DNA of 64,000 nt from Spirosoma spitsbergense DSM 19989 (lineage in GTDB: Bacteria; Bacteroidota; Bacteroidia; Cytophagales; Spirosomataceae): positions 1 through 64,000 of the forward strand of contig NZ_KB893387.1 in the NCBI RefSeq assembly GCF_000374085.1. The letters run 5' to 3'. The position numbers and the translations under genes are program-made. Position 1 is the first letter of the stretch. Each line of letters starts with the position of its first letter. Shown here piece after piece: positions 32,787 through 44,049 of this stretch. The notes below the pieces were generated by a model. The model did not search any database. It had not been told where the DNA came from and worked only from the letters and a program-made list of their open reading frames with translations.

Positions 32787-33350
32787 TCATCGGATCTGGC
32801 CCCTGATGCGGCTCAGATGGCGGGGTGTAACGCCGAGGATAGACGCCAGGTAGTGTAGCGGTACTTCCTGCAATAGATGTGGTTCTTCTTTGATTAATTT
32901 CTGATACCGCTGTTCGGCGCTGAGTGTCAGTAGGTTGTAGCGGCTCTCTTCAATGCAATTGATCTGGTCTTCGAGCATACCCACATAAAACACGTCGAAC
33001 GGGGGCAAATCCTGCCGCAGTTGTGAGAAGGCCGGTTTGTCAATCACCCAGATAATACTGTCCGTCAGGGCGCGGATGGACTCACGGGCTGGCTGGAGTT
33101 TTAGAAAACTGCCCAGTGAGATCAAAAAATCAGTCGGGCCAGCGGTGTACGTCGTTATTTCCTCGCCATCCCGGTCGCAGAAAAATTGAAACAGCCCCCG
33201 TTCCACAAAGGCCAGTCGGTCGCTGATTCGACCTGCCTCTACGAATAAACCGCCCTTATTCAGCGTCTGACGGTGAAACTGGCTGATAACCAAACGTTGC
33301 TGGCTGGCGTCGAAACCACTTTCGTTCAGGAATGCGCGTAGTTTGTCCAT
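32787..33350 (-). CDS. Crp/Fnr-family transcriptional regulator
   Basis: A 187-residue regulator. The N-terminal cyclic-nucleotide-binding-like beta roll includes LNKGGLFVEAGRISDRLAFV and ERGLFQFFCDRDGEEITTYT. A C-terminal HTH follows (LASILGVTPRHLSRIRGQI). The protein is short, as in many Bacteroidota Crp-like proteins. No Cys cluster for Fe-S is present, so it is not an FNR sensor. The target is unknown; it is divergent from the thiamin region and could act on the flanking minus-strand genes. Confidence 0.82.
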   Translation of the reverse strand: MDKLRAFLNESGFDASQQRLVISQFHRQTLNKGGLFVEAGRISDRLAFVERGLFQFFCDRDGEEITTYTAGPTDFLISLGSFLKLQPARESIRALTDSIIWVIDKPAFSQLRQDLPPFDVFYVGMLEDQINCIEESRYNLLTLSAEQRYQKLIKEEPHLLQEVPLHYLASILGVTPRHLSRIRGQIR

Positions 33351-33383
33351 AAATGGTCGGTGATGCTTTTAGTTAGTGAGGTT

Positions 33384-33427
33384 CTTACGTAAAATGTCGG
33401 ACTTTGGAGTCCGGCGTTTTACGTAAG
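33384..33427. repeat. 44-bp intergenic hairpin with TTACGTAA ends
   Basis: CTTACGTAAAATGTCGGACT (33384-33403) and AGTCCGGCGTTTTACGTAAG (33408-33427) are complementary at 18 of 20 positions around TTGG. There is no T-tract. It lies 34 bases upstream of the Crp-family start, in a gene-free region, so it is either an operator, a REP-like element or a relic repeat. I cannot tell how often it recurs in the genome. Confidence 0.6.
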
Positions 33428-33652
33428 CTCGTAGAGCAGGAAAGGTTTCAAACCAACCTCGAAGCTGGGTGATCTTGGTATCTAAGCGATAGCCTGTTGT
33501 TGGTGGTGGAAGGTTGGACGCCTAAAATTACGCTACGAAAACAGACGTTAAACCCTCAAATCATAAATTGCTGACCTTTATTCATCTTTATGAATAAAGG
33601 TCAGAGCATAACCCGTATATCCTTCCTGAAATAATAAGGCCCATCATCTGGA
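33428..33652. other. Gene-free stretch between the Crp gene and the thiamin leader
   Basis: Together with the hairpin at 33384 and the thiamin leader, this makes up a 556-bp region without a gene (33351-33906). Within 33428-33652 I see no ORF, only TTTATTCATCTTTATGAATA at about 33574-33594, an imperfect inverted repeat (TTTATTCAT/ATGAATAAA). Confidence 0.4.
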
Positions 33653-33678
33653 TTGCTAAAAATTCGTTTCTACATTTG
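33653..33678 (+). promoter_or_regulatory. Candidate promoter of the thiamin operon
   Basis: TTG at 33653-33655 and TACATTTG at 33671-33678 (TAnnTTTG consensus) are separated by 15 bases. This would start transcription near 33685, just before the TPP aptamer, which supports both calls. Confidence 0.55.
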
Positions 33679-33694
33679 TCTTGCTGAAAGGCAA

Positions 33695-33770
33695 AGCTTT
33701 AGGGGTGCCCAACCGGGCTGAGAGATCACCCTTTGAACCTGAACAGGATAATACCTGCGGAGGGAAAAGC
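33695..33770 (+). ncRNA. TPP riboswitch (THI element)
   Basis: AGGGGTGCCC at 33701-33710, GGGCTGAGAGATCACCC at 33716-33732, TTTGAACCTGAACAGGATAAT and ACCTGCGGAGGGAA at 33753-33766 form the conserved TPP aptamer. The pyrimidine-sensing CTGAGA and the pyrophosphate-sensing CCTGAACAGGATAATACC(T)GC elements are both present. It precedes thiS by about 140 bases and would repress the operon when thiamin pyrophosphate is abundant. The spacer after it has no clear terminator; control may be at translation or by a hairpin I cannot score. Confidence 0.92.
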
Positions 33771-33906
33771 GAGAATACTGGCTTGATAAGAATTTTGTGC
33801 GGTCTCCTGACCGCCTTATCGGCGCTACTCGTTTTTTACCCGCTTTCCTTATTCGTCCGGTTCGTTCCCCTACGCTTGTGTGTTTGGCGCTACTATGCAC
33901 AAGACC

Positions 33907-36777
<2,871 letters not shown>

Positions 36778-36781
<4 letters not shown>

Positions 36782-37407
36782 CTATCAGAACCTTACACTA
36801 TATTGCCACCCGACCCGAGCAGGCCGAAATCGCCTGCCGGGCGGGTGTCGACTGGGTCCAGCTACGGCTGAAGAACCGGACCTATGCCGACTGGAAAACC
36901 GTCGCGCTGGAAATACTGGCCGTCTGCCGTCAATATAACGCCCGCCTTATCATCAACGATAATCCGCATCTGGCGGGCGAGATTGGGGCGGATGGCGTCC
37001 ATCTGGGTCAGGAGGATATGCCCGTTCGGGAAGCCCGCGCCCTGCTGGGGCCGGGTGTTATCATTGGCGGCACGGCCAACACGGCCGATACAATAGTGGC
37101 CCACCAGCGCGACGGGGTCGATTACGTTGGCTTGGGACCGTTTCGGTTTACAGCCACCAAAGAAAAGCTAAGTCCGATATTGGGGCTGGCTGGCTATCGG
37201 CGCGTATTACTGGCTGTTCAACAGCAGGCGGTAACCTTACCGATTATTGCTATTGGGGGTATCACCCTGGCCGATGTGTCGGAACTCATTCGGGCTGGCC
37301 TGCACGGTATCGCCGTATCATCGGCCATTACGGACGCCCCCGATCCAGCTGCCCAGACACGGTTATTTCTATCACAACTAACCCTGGCACCAAATCATGT
37401 TCACTAA
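36778..37407 (+). CDS. thiE: Thiamine-phosphate synthase ThiE
   Basis: A 209-residue TIM-barrel enzyme joining HMP-PP and thiazole phosphate. Motifs: [53 protein letters not shown] and [17 protein letters not shown], followed by [17 protein letters not shown]. All the expected substrate residues appear. It overlaps thiG by 11 bp. Confidence 0.93.
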
Positions 37408-38188
37408 GCAGACAACGAATCCGCTGGTTATTGCCAGCAAATCATTTTCGTCCCGGCTCTTTACCGGAACGGGTAAATTTGGTTCTGCCCAGCTGATGGC
37501 AGATGCGCTGCTGGCATCAGGTACCGAGTTAGTAACCGTTGCCCTGAAACGAATTGATGCCTTTAACAGACAGGATGACCTACTGGCTCACCTGGCGCAT
37601 CCCCGGTTCAATTTACTGCCCAATACATCTGGCGTCCGGACGGCTAAGGAAGCCGTGTTTGCCGCTCAGATGGCCCGTGAAGCGCTGGAAACAAACTGGC
37701 TTAAACTGGAGATTCACCCCGACCCGAAATACCTCCTGCCCGATCCAATAGAAACGTTGAAGGCGGCCGAAGAGCTGGTAAAACTCGGGTTCGTGGTCCT
37801 GCCTTACATCCATGCCGACCCGGTACTGTGTAAACGACTGGAAGAGGTAGGCGTGGCCGCCGTAATGCCCCTCGGTGCCCCTATTGGCACCAATAAAGGG
37901 CTAAAGACTGTTGACTTTCTGGAGATTATTATTGAGCAAAGCCGGGTTCCGGTCGTTGTGGATGCCGGTTTGGGAGCACCGTCCCACGCGGCTGCGGCTA
38001 TGGAGATGGGCGCCGATGCCGTGCTGGTGAACACGGCCATTGCCGTTTCCGATGATCCGGTGCGGATGGCTACGGCATTCAAACTGGCCGTGGATGCGGG
38101 CCGGTTGGCCTACGAAGCCCGACTGGCACGTCCGTCGGTGGTGGCCCATGCCAGTAGTCCGTTCACTGCTTTTCTGGATGAACTATGA
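37397..38188 (+). CDS. thiG: Thiazole synthase ThiG
   Basis: A 263-residue TIM-barrel enzyme forming the thiazole ring from DXP, dehydroglycine and ThiS thiocarboxylate. The catalytic Lys is in [13 protein letters not shown]. Other motifs: [54 protein letters not shown] and [20 protein letters not shown], with [11 protein letters not shown]. Full length and intact. The last codons overlap thiH by 4 bp. Confidence 0.95.
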   Translation: MFTKQTTNPLVIASKSFSSRLFTGTGKFGSAQLMADALLASGTELVTVALKRIDAFNRQDDLLAHLAHPRFNLLPNTSGVRTAKEAVFAAQMAREALETNWLKLEIHPDPKYLLPDPIETLKAAEELVKLGFVVLPYIHADPVLCKRLEEVGVAAVMPLGAPIGTNKGLKTVDFLEIIIEQSRVPVVVDAGLGAPSHAAAAMEMGADAVLVNTAIAVSDDPVRMATAFKLAVDAGRLAYEARLARPSVVAHASSPFTAFLDEL

Positions 38189-39321
38189 GCACGCACACCT
38201 GGTTTGATACCTATGACTGGGATACCGTTCAGCGCGCTATCTATACAACGACCGCCCGGCAGGTAGAGCGGGCCCTGAGCAACAGCCGCCGGACCCTCGA
38301 CGATTTCCAGGCCCTGATTTCACCGGCTGCGCAGGCCTACCTGGAGCCAATGGCCCAGTTGAGCCACCAGTTAACGCAAAAACGGTTTGGCAAAACCATT
38401 CAACTCTACGCGCCCCTTTACCTCTCCAACGAGTGCCAGAACATCTGTACCTACTGCGCGTTTAGCCTTGATAACCGAATTAGTCGGCGGACGCTTACCG
38501 ATGAGGAGATCCTGCGCGAAGCTACTGCCGTGAAAGAACTTGGGTACGACCATATTCTGCTGGTAACAGGTGAAGCAAACCAGACCGTTGGCGTACCCTA
38601 TCTGAAGAATGCCATCCGGCTACTACAACCGCACTTTGCCCATATCTCCATGGAGGTTCAGCCCCTGGATCAGCCCGAGTATGAGGAACTTATTGCAGAA
38701 GGGCTCAACACGGTACTTGTTTATCAGGAAACGTACCACCGCGAAACGTATAGGAATCACCATCCGAAGGGCAAAAAATCTAACTTTTTATACCGGCTCG
38801 ATACCCCCGACCGACTTGGAAAAGCGGGTATCCATAAAATGGGCCTGGGTGCCCTGCTGGGCCTGGAAGACTGGCGTACGGATAGTTTTTTTACGGCCGC
38901 CCACCTCCACTATCTGGAACGTATGTACTGGGAAACCCGGTATAGCATCTCGTTCCCGCGGCTGCGCCCCATTGACCTGTTACAAAACGATACGATTACC
39001 TCAAAATCCTTTGAACGGTGCATGACGGATCGTGATCTGGTGCAATTGATTTGTGCCTACCGGCTCCTCAATGAGGAGGTTGAGTTATCGTTGTCAACCC
39101 GCGAAACACCCCGTTTCCGGGATCATGTACTCAAACTAGGTATTACCAGCCTGAGTGCAGGCTCGAAAACCAATCCGGGTGGCTACACTGTTGAACCCCA
39201 GTCGCTGGAACAGTTCGCCATTTCCGACGAGCGCAGCCCGGCTCAGATGGTCGATGTTATCCGGCGGCAGGGCTACGAGCCGGTTTGGAAAGACTGGGAT
39301 AAAACACTGACAGGCGTATGA
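38185..39321 (+). CDS. thiH: 2-iminoacetate synthase ThiH (radical SAM)
   Basis: A 378-residue radical SAM tyrosine lyase that supplies dehydroglycine for ThiG. The SAM [4Fe-4S] motif is [16 protein letters not shown] (C-x3-C-x2-C) near residues 82-90. The following [13 protein letters not shown] and [20 protein letters not shown] match the family. The use of ThiH rather than the ThiO oxidase is typical of Bacteroidota. Overlaps both neighbours by 4 bp. Confidence 0.94.
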   Translation: MSTHTWFDTYDWDTVQRAIYTTTARQVERALSNSRRTLDDFQALISPAAQAYLEPMAQLSHQLTQKRFGKTIQLYAPLYLSNECQNICTYCAFSLDNRISRRTLTDEEILREATAVKELGYDHILLVTGEANQTVGVPYLKNAIRLLQPHFAHISMEVQPLDQPEYEELIAEGLNTVLVYQETYHRETYRNHHPKGKKSNFLYRLDTPDRLGKAGIHKMGLGALLGLEDWRTDSFFTAAHLHYLERMYWETRYSISFPRLRPIDLLQNDTITSKSFERCMTDRDLVQLICAYRLLNEEVELSLSTRETPRFRDHVLKLGITSLSAGSKTNPGGYTVEPQSLEQFAISDERSPAQMVDVIRRQGYEPVWKDWDKTLTGV

Positions 39322-40391
39322 CACCGGCCGAACTGAATCGTTATGATCGCCATATTCGCCTGCCGGAGATAGGCCTGGCCGGGCAGCAGCAGCTGAAGCA
39401 GGCCCGGGTGGCTATCGTTGGGGCGGGTGGCCTGGGGTGTCCTGTATGTCAGTACCTCACCGCTGCGGGCGTTGGTGTACTGGGCATTATTGATGGCGAT
39501 GTAGTGGAAGCCAGTAACCTGCAGCGACAGGTACTTTTTTCGCCCGAACACATTGGCCAGCTCAAAGCCACTGTAGCTGCGGCTGTATTAGCGCGTCAGA
39601 ACCCGTACTGTCAGATCCTGGCACATCCTGTTTTTCTGGACAGGTCAAACGCATTGTCCTTACTCAGCAACTATGATATTATCGTGGATGGGTCCGACAA
39701 TTTTGGAACCCGATACCTGGTTAATGATGCCTGTGTGTTGCTAAAGAAGCCATTGGTGTTCGGATCAATTTATAAATTCGATGGGCAGGTCAGTGTATTT
39801 AACCTTGAGGAAGGGCCAACCTACCGTTGTCTGTATCCTGAACCCAGTGAGTTGGAAGCCTGCGGTGAGGTTGGCGTAGTCGGTGTAGTTCCGGGTCTGA
39901 CCGGGTGTTTTATGGCCAATGAAGTTATTAAACTCATTACCGGCATCGGCGATGTACTAAGTGGTACACTGCTGGTATTCAATGCGCTCACGCTGTCGTT
40001 CAATACGTTTTCGTTTACCACTAACCCGGCCAATAAAACCATAACGACCTTACCTGAATCGTTTGCGGGCTGCACTACTGGTATTCCGGAAATCACCCCC
40101 TCAGCGCTACGAACGTGGCTAACACAGGCTGATAAACCAATGCTGGTGGATGTCCGACAACCAGATGAATATGAGCGGGACAACCTGGGTGGCTTACTGC
40201 TGCCACTAGCTGCGCTGCTACAGCAACCGCATCTGATTCCAATGGATAGGCCCGTGGTGGTACACTGTCAGTCAGGGGGGCGCAGTAGACAGGCTGTGGA
40301 ATTTTTAGTGAGGCAGGGTTATCAACACGTTTTTAATCTGAGTGGTGGCCTGAATACGTTCAGGTTATCGTTGGATGGAGAGCCTCTTTAA
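39318..40391 (+). CDS. thiF: ThiF/MoeB-type adenylyltransferase with C-terminal rhodanese domain
   Basis: A 357-residue E1-like enzyme. N-domain: VAIVGAGGLGCPVCQYLTAA (ATP loop), the IDGDVVEASNLQRQVLF segment, DGSDNFGTRYLVNDAC. The C-terminal domain is rhodanese-like (VDVRQPDEYERDNLGGL; VVVHCQSGGRSRQAVEFLV with the active Cys). It would adenylate ThiS and may deliver sulfur itself. The last operon gene; its 3' end overlaps a convergent gene by 32 bp. It may also serve molybdopterin or other carriers. Confidence 0.92.
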   Translation: MTPAELNRYDRHIRLPEIGLAGQQQLKQARVAIVGAGGLGCPVCQYLTAAGVGVLGIIDGDVVEASNLQRQVLFSPEHIGQLKATVAAAVLARQNPYCQILAHPVFLDRSNALSLLSNYDIIVDGSDNFGTRYLVNDACVLLKKPLVFGSIYKFDGQVSVFNLEEGPTYRCLYPEPSELEACGEVGVVGVVPGLTGCFMANEVIKLITGIGDVLSGTLLVFNALTLSFNTFSFTTNPANKTITTLPESFAGCTTGIPEITPSALRTWLTQADKPMLVDVRQPDEYERDNLGGLLLPLAALLQQPHLIPMDRPVVVHCQSGGRSRQAVEFLVRQGYQHVFNLSGGLNTFRLSLDGEPL

Positions 40392-40980
40392 CTGTTTTAA
40401 ATGCACGAATGGCATCAGGTGTTTGCCAGAGAGCACCCATTAGCGCAGCTCCATCGAATCCGGCCTGTTGAAGCAGCGATACATTATCGGCATTCACTCC
40501 CCCTAATCCAATTAGCCGGGGCAGACGGTCATGTTGCCGGCGGATAGTTGCTACCTGTTTCGCAATGAAATCCAGACTGTTTGCCGGTCCGTAGCCGGGC
40601 TTACTGATACTGTCAAAGACGGGGCTGTAAAAAACCAGTTCGGCCTGCCCGGCCAGCGCAGGCCAATCGGTAAGGTCGTGAATGCTGGTCGAAAAAAACG
40701 TAGTGCCGGCTGGTAATTGTCGGCGGTCCGGTTCTTTCAGGTGCCAGCGAGAGGGAGAAGGAACATGATCTGCTTCACATGCCGGGAACATAATGGATGC
40801 CTGCACGTGGGTTGGAAACAGCTTTGTGTTTATTTTAGAAGCCAAGCTGCGCCAGTAGATAAAGTCAAGGCCATTGGCCAGTAACTCCAGCAGGGTTTGG
40901 TGATTGCGGCTCTGCACGCTATCATCGGTTATGCCAATGAGTAAAAAGGGCTTTTGATTCACTGATTGAATACCGCACAC
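40360..40980 (-). CDS. Thiamine phosphate synthase/TenI-like protein
   Basis: A 206-residue ThiE/TenI-superfamily barrel. Motifs: FFSTSIHDLTDWPAL (S-x-H-x), VFYSPVFDSISKPGYGP and LIGLGGVNADNVSLLQQAGF. YSPVF-x-T/S-I-S-K-P-G-Y-G is characteristic of the TenI type (thiazole tautomerase) rather than ThiE. The start is a GTG at 40980 and fits the family length. It converges on thiF with a 32-bp overlap of the two coding ends, so RNA interference between them is possible. Confidence 0.75.
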   Translation of the reverse strand: MCGIQSVNQKPFLLIGITDDSVQSRNHQTLLELLANGLDFIYWRSLASKINTKLFPTHVQASIMFPACEADHVPSPSRWHLKEPDRRQLPAGTTFFSTSIHDLTDWPALAGQAELVFYSPVFDSISKPGYGPANSLDFIAKQVATIRRQHDRLPRLIGLGGVNADNVSLLQQAGFDGAALMGALWQTPDAIRAFKTVKEALHPTIT

Positions 40981-41019
40981 AAGTGGGAAGTTGTCCGTAA
41001 AGACCTCACTATCATTTAC

Positions 41020-41319
41020 TTATCCTTCGCTGGGCGGGTCGAGTGGGGTAATCTTCTTTTTGCCCAGTACGTCGTCGATGGTGGCTTCGGCATCGGGGAA
41101 GTTGGCTTTCAGCATATCAGATAGCTGCTCCTTCAGTTTGTCGAAATAATCCGGGGCATGATCAATAGTACCTTCGGCTTCCGTTTTGAGCTGCATCCCT
41201 TTTTCTTTCAAGTCAGCCATTAGTTTCTGGCCATCTTCGGACTGAGCGTATTTGTTGAGGGCCACTCCGGCGGCTGCGCCAAGAATAAAGGTGGCCAAAT
41301 GTTTTGCGTTGACAGGCAT
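41020..41319 (-). CDS. YtxH-like small membrane-associated protein
   Basis: A 99-residue protein. The N-terminal LATFILGAAAGVALNKYA is a glycine-zipper helix as in YtxH proteins. The following amphipathic helix (EDGQKLMADLKEKGMQLKTE) and an acidic C-terminus (ATIDDVLGKKKITPLDPPSE) fit the family, often seen in stress-linked proteins. Function unknown. Confidence 0.75.
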   Translation of the reverse strand: MPVNAKHLATFILGAAAGVALNKYAQSEDGQKLMADLKEKGMQLKTEAEGTIDHAPDYFDKLKEQLSDMLKANFPDAEATIDDVLGKKKITPLDPPSEG

Positions 41320-41480
41320 GATTGCTACGTAGTTAGATTATAAACGAAACCTACCGAAAAGTTTTTGACAAAGCAACATAAAGAAAGTGTGTGCCTGTGT
41401 ATTGGCTGGGAAACTCCGCAAGAAGCGGGTTTCTCCACCACGGACTTATGGCGACTTTTGTACTGGTAAACGTCAAACAA

Positions 41481-42332
41481 ATGAACATCAACAACGCATA
41501 CACGTACAGGCAAATTGCCCGCGCCATCGAGCACCTGACTGCCAACTTCCGGGAGCAGCCATCTCTGCGCGAACTGGCCGAAAAAGCGAACCTGAGTGAG
41601 TTTCATTTCCAGCGTCTTTTCACCGAATGGGCGGGCGTAAGCCCCAAGAAATTCGGGCAGTACCTAACGCTCGAACACGCTAAAACCCGACTCCGAAGCG
41701 GTTTCCCCCTCGCCGATACGGCATACGAAGCGGGCCTTTCGGGTACGGGCCGTCTCCACGATTTGTTTGTCAGTATCGAAGGTGTAACACCGGGACAGTT
41801 CCGGCAGGCGGGTTTGGGGGTAGTACTGGCGTATGGCGTGTTCGATAGTCCGTTTGGCCAGTACGTGTTGGGAACTATCAGCGGAAAGATTGCCCTGCTG
41901 CACTTCCTGAATGAAAGTGATGAACCCGAAACCATTCTGGCAACGGCCTGGCCCGAAGCCGCCCTCCAACATGAACCCGCCCTGCTACAGTCGCTGGCCG
42001 ATCAGATTTTTCCGTCTCATGAAACGAACAGTACGGTAAAAAAAGACCGGCTACCGGTGCTGCTGCGCGGCTCGGCGTTTCAACTTAAAGTGTGGGAAGC
42101 CCTGCTGAAAATTCCCGAAGGTCAACTAAGCAGTTACGACCAGATTGCCGAAGTTATCGGGCAGCCGACGGCAGCGCGGGCGGTTGGAACGGCCATTGGC
42201 AGTAATCCCGTTGGCTACCTGATTCCCTGCCACCGGGTTATTAAAAAGACCGGTCTCTTCGGCGGGTACCGGTGGGGAACCGAACGCAAGCAGGCCATGC
42301 TGGGCTGGGAAGCCGCCCGAACCGACTTATAA
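41481..42332 (+). CDS. AraC-type regulator fused to methylated-DNA-[protein]-cysteine methyltransferase (Ada-like, without Zn domain)
   Basis: A 283-residue protein. The N-terminal AraC HTH (PSLRELAEKANLSEFHFQRL; WAGVSPKKFGQYLTLEHAKT) covers residues 8-105. The C-terminal MGMT domain has VGTAIGSNPVGYLIPCHRVI with the acceptor Cys and GLFGGYRWGTERKQAMLGWE. It repairs O6-alkylguanine and probably regulates repair genes. Unlike E. coli Ada it lacks the N-terminal Zn/phosphotriester domain; a separate gene for an Ada-type Zn domain lies 580 bp downstream. Start 41481 is chosen on domain grounds; the frame is open further upstream. Confidence 0.9.
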   Translation: MNINNAYTYRQIARAIEHLTANFREQPSLRELAEKANLSEFHFQRLFTEWAGVSPKKFGQYLTLEHAKTRLRSGFPLADTAYEAGLSGTGRLHDLFVSIEGVTPGQFRQAGLGVVLAYGVFDSPFGQYVLGTISGKIALLHFLNESDEPETILATAWPEAALQHEPALLQSLADQIFPSHETNSTVKKDRLPVLLRGSAFQLKVWEALLKIPEGQLSSYDQIAEVIGQPTAARAVGTAIGSNPVGYLIPCHRVIKKTGLFGGYRWGTERKQAMLGWEAARTDL

Positions 42333-42489
42333 CTTACTTGCCATTGGCGAATGCAAGCCACATCCTGTATTTTGGTAGTTTCTAACTGTCGGCTTATGGG
42401 ATAAATACCTGAGTGAAGTTACAAGACATTATTGAAGGCGTTCCAACCTTTACTTATGCGGAACGGTCATAACAGCAAAAAACTCAATT

Positions 42490-42852
42490 ATGAAGCGTCT
42501 ACTACTTGTTCCGGGCTTTTGTATACTTTTAGTTTACCTTGTTTGGTCATGCCAGCAAGAAGGCCCACCACCGGCCACCTGTCCCGACGCGGGTGCTTAC
42601 GTCAAACGAACCCGCAACGCCAGAGGTGACGTTTATTACGATTCTACTCAAAGTAGCTGGTTTATTCGAGTACCAAATAGTTTTGATTCTCACGATATTG
42701 GCTATACCTGTAATTTGGCGAGTGAGTTTCAGCAAACTGGATTGAACGTTCAGTTTAGTGGAAGTTACTACGAGTACGATAAAACGGTCTACGGTATAGC
42801 AGGCAATAAGTACTTTTATCTCTCCCTCGAATCTATTTCCCCTGCTAATTAG
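42490..42852 (+). CDS. Small lipoprotein of unknown function
   Basis: A 120-residue exported protein: KRLLLVPGFCILLVYLVWSC is a lipoprotein signal ending at Cys 21. The mature part is short and Tyr/Ser rich (YTCNLASEFQQTGLNVQFSG; YYEYDKTVYGIAGNKYF), likely beta. No family is recognised. It sits between the AraC-MGMT gene and the Ada-Zn gene. Confidence 0.65.
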   Translation: MKRLLLVPGFCILLVYLVWSCQQEGPPPATCPDAGAYVKRTRNARGDVYYDSTQSSWFIRVPNSFDSHDIGYTCNLASEFQQTGLNVQFSGSYYEYDKTVYGIAGNKYFYLSLESISPAN

Positions 42853-42910
42853 TGGCCTCAGGACTGATTTTTCATGATGCTCACTAACCTGGTCCACGAT
42901 AGATTGACTA

Positions 42911-43174
42911 ATGATTAAACACACCGAGTTAGGGGCATCTCATTACGCTCAGTTGAAAGTACTGGCCGGGCTACTGCGAAATGGTGTGGTTACACTGGCT
43001 GGTCATGCTCCCGGCAAAATTTATGGTCACCTGCATTGCCGGGCGGGAAAACGGATGAAAACTGCCAACCGGGTGTTTTTTCGGAATGAGGTAGAAGCAA
43101 TGGCGCTGGGTTTTCGGCCCTGCGCCGTTTGCATGCGGGTAGCGTATCGGGCATGGCGGTCGACTGTTCAGTGA
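42911..43174 (+). CDS. Stand-alone Ada-type zinc-binding domain protein
   Basis: An 87-residue protein that matches only the Ada Zn-binding module. The core IYGHLHCRAGKRMKTANRVF and ALGFRPCAVCMRVAY corresponds to the C-x3-C and P-C-x2-C of Ada, but the second Cys of the first pair is replaced by Lys (C-R-A-G-K). A His (H-L-H-C) could be the fourth ligand. It belongs to a known stand-alone family that probably binds Zn. It may complement the AraC-MGMT protein, which lacks this module. Confidence 0.75.
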   Translation: MIKHTELGASHYAQLKVLAGLLRNGVVTLAGHAPGKIYGHLHCRAGKRMKTANRVFFRNEVEAMALGFRPCAVCMRVAYRAWRSTVQ

Positions 43175-43254
43175 TCCTTGTTACTGCCCTGTTTTTCCGC
43201 TAAACTTATCAAAATGGACTACTTTTACAATCTCTTCCCCCTGATACATCATCC

Positions 43255-44010
43255 ATGAAAAACCTCTCCCGCTGGGCCAGCCGCCACACCCGTACGGCTA
43301 TTCTGTTATTGATTTTCTGCGAAATCGGTAACGCGCTCAATGGCCTGCTATTGGGTATGAACCTATTGGCCAACTGGTCGGAAGGCGGTTTGCTGCTCCT
43401 GATTTCCGGGCTATTGGCCGGGGCGTTTTTTCTGCAAACCCAATCGGAGCGGGTAGCCGGTATGCGGTATTGGGTCGGGCGAAGGTGGCTGTTCGGGGCG
43501 TTCATGACCAACTTTTTACTGTTCATCCTGCTGGGCGGATTGTGGGCATCCCGTGTTCAGGCACCCAATACCAATCATACCGCCTGGGGTAGCCGACGAA
43601 TAGATGTTCGGTCTGATACGCTCGTACGTCCGACGGATGCCCGGTCTTCCAACCCGGCTTATTTCGAAGAACGGGCTACCGTAAACGAACAGCCAGTCAG
43701 TAACCAGACGGGCAAGCGAGTGGGGTTTGTATTTCTGTTCCTACTGGGCATTACCCTGACCAGTTTGGCCCTTGGGCTGGCCTGCAACCTGACCTGTGCC
43801 GGAAACGGGGCGCTTGCGTTTGTCGTTGCCCTTCTGGGTACGGGTATATTTGTGGGTAGTTTCTTCCTGCTGAGTCGCGCTTTTGGTAAAGTTGTTAAGC
43901 CCTGGAAACAGATGAACCGTCTTGAACGAAGGCAAACGTATGTACGCGCCTTGTTTCTAATGGGTGGCTTTTTTGCAGTGTCCGTACTGCTGGGCCGTAT
44001 TTTTAACTAA
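43255..44010 (+). CDS. Hypothetical multi-helix membrane protein
   Basis: A 251-residue protein with predicted helices near 14-34 (TAILLLIFCEIGNALNGLLL), 43-60, 80-98 (GAFMTNFLLFILLGGLWAS), 153-176, 180-205 and 230-247. A ~50-residue hydrophilic loop (residues ~100-150) lies between helices 3 and 4. No family is recognised. It ends 40 bp from the convergent MocR gene. Confidence 0.6.
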   Translation: MKNLSRWASRHTRTAILLLIFCEIGNALNGLLLGMNLLANWSEGGLLLLISGLLAGAFFLQTQSERVAGMRYWVGRRWLFGAFMTNFLLFILLGGLWASRVQAPNTNHTAWGSRRIDVRSDTLVRPTDARSSNPAYFEERATVNEQPVSNQTGKRVGFVFLFLLGITLTSLALGLACNLTCAGNGALAFVVALLGTGIFVGSFFLLSRAFGKVVKPWKQMNRLERRQTYVRALFLMGGFFAVSVLLGRIFN

Positions 44011-44049
44011 GAAATGGGTTTTAGCTTCTATGATCCAGCAGAGAGTCAC

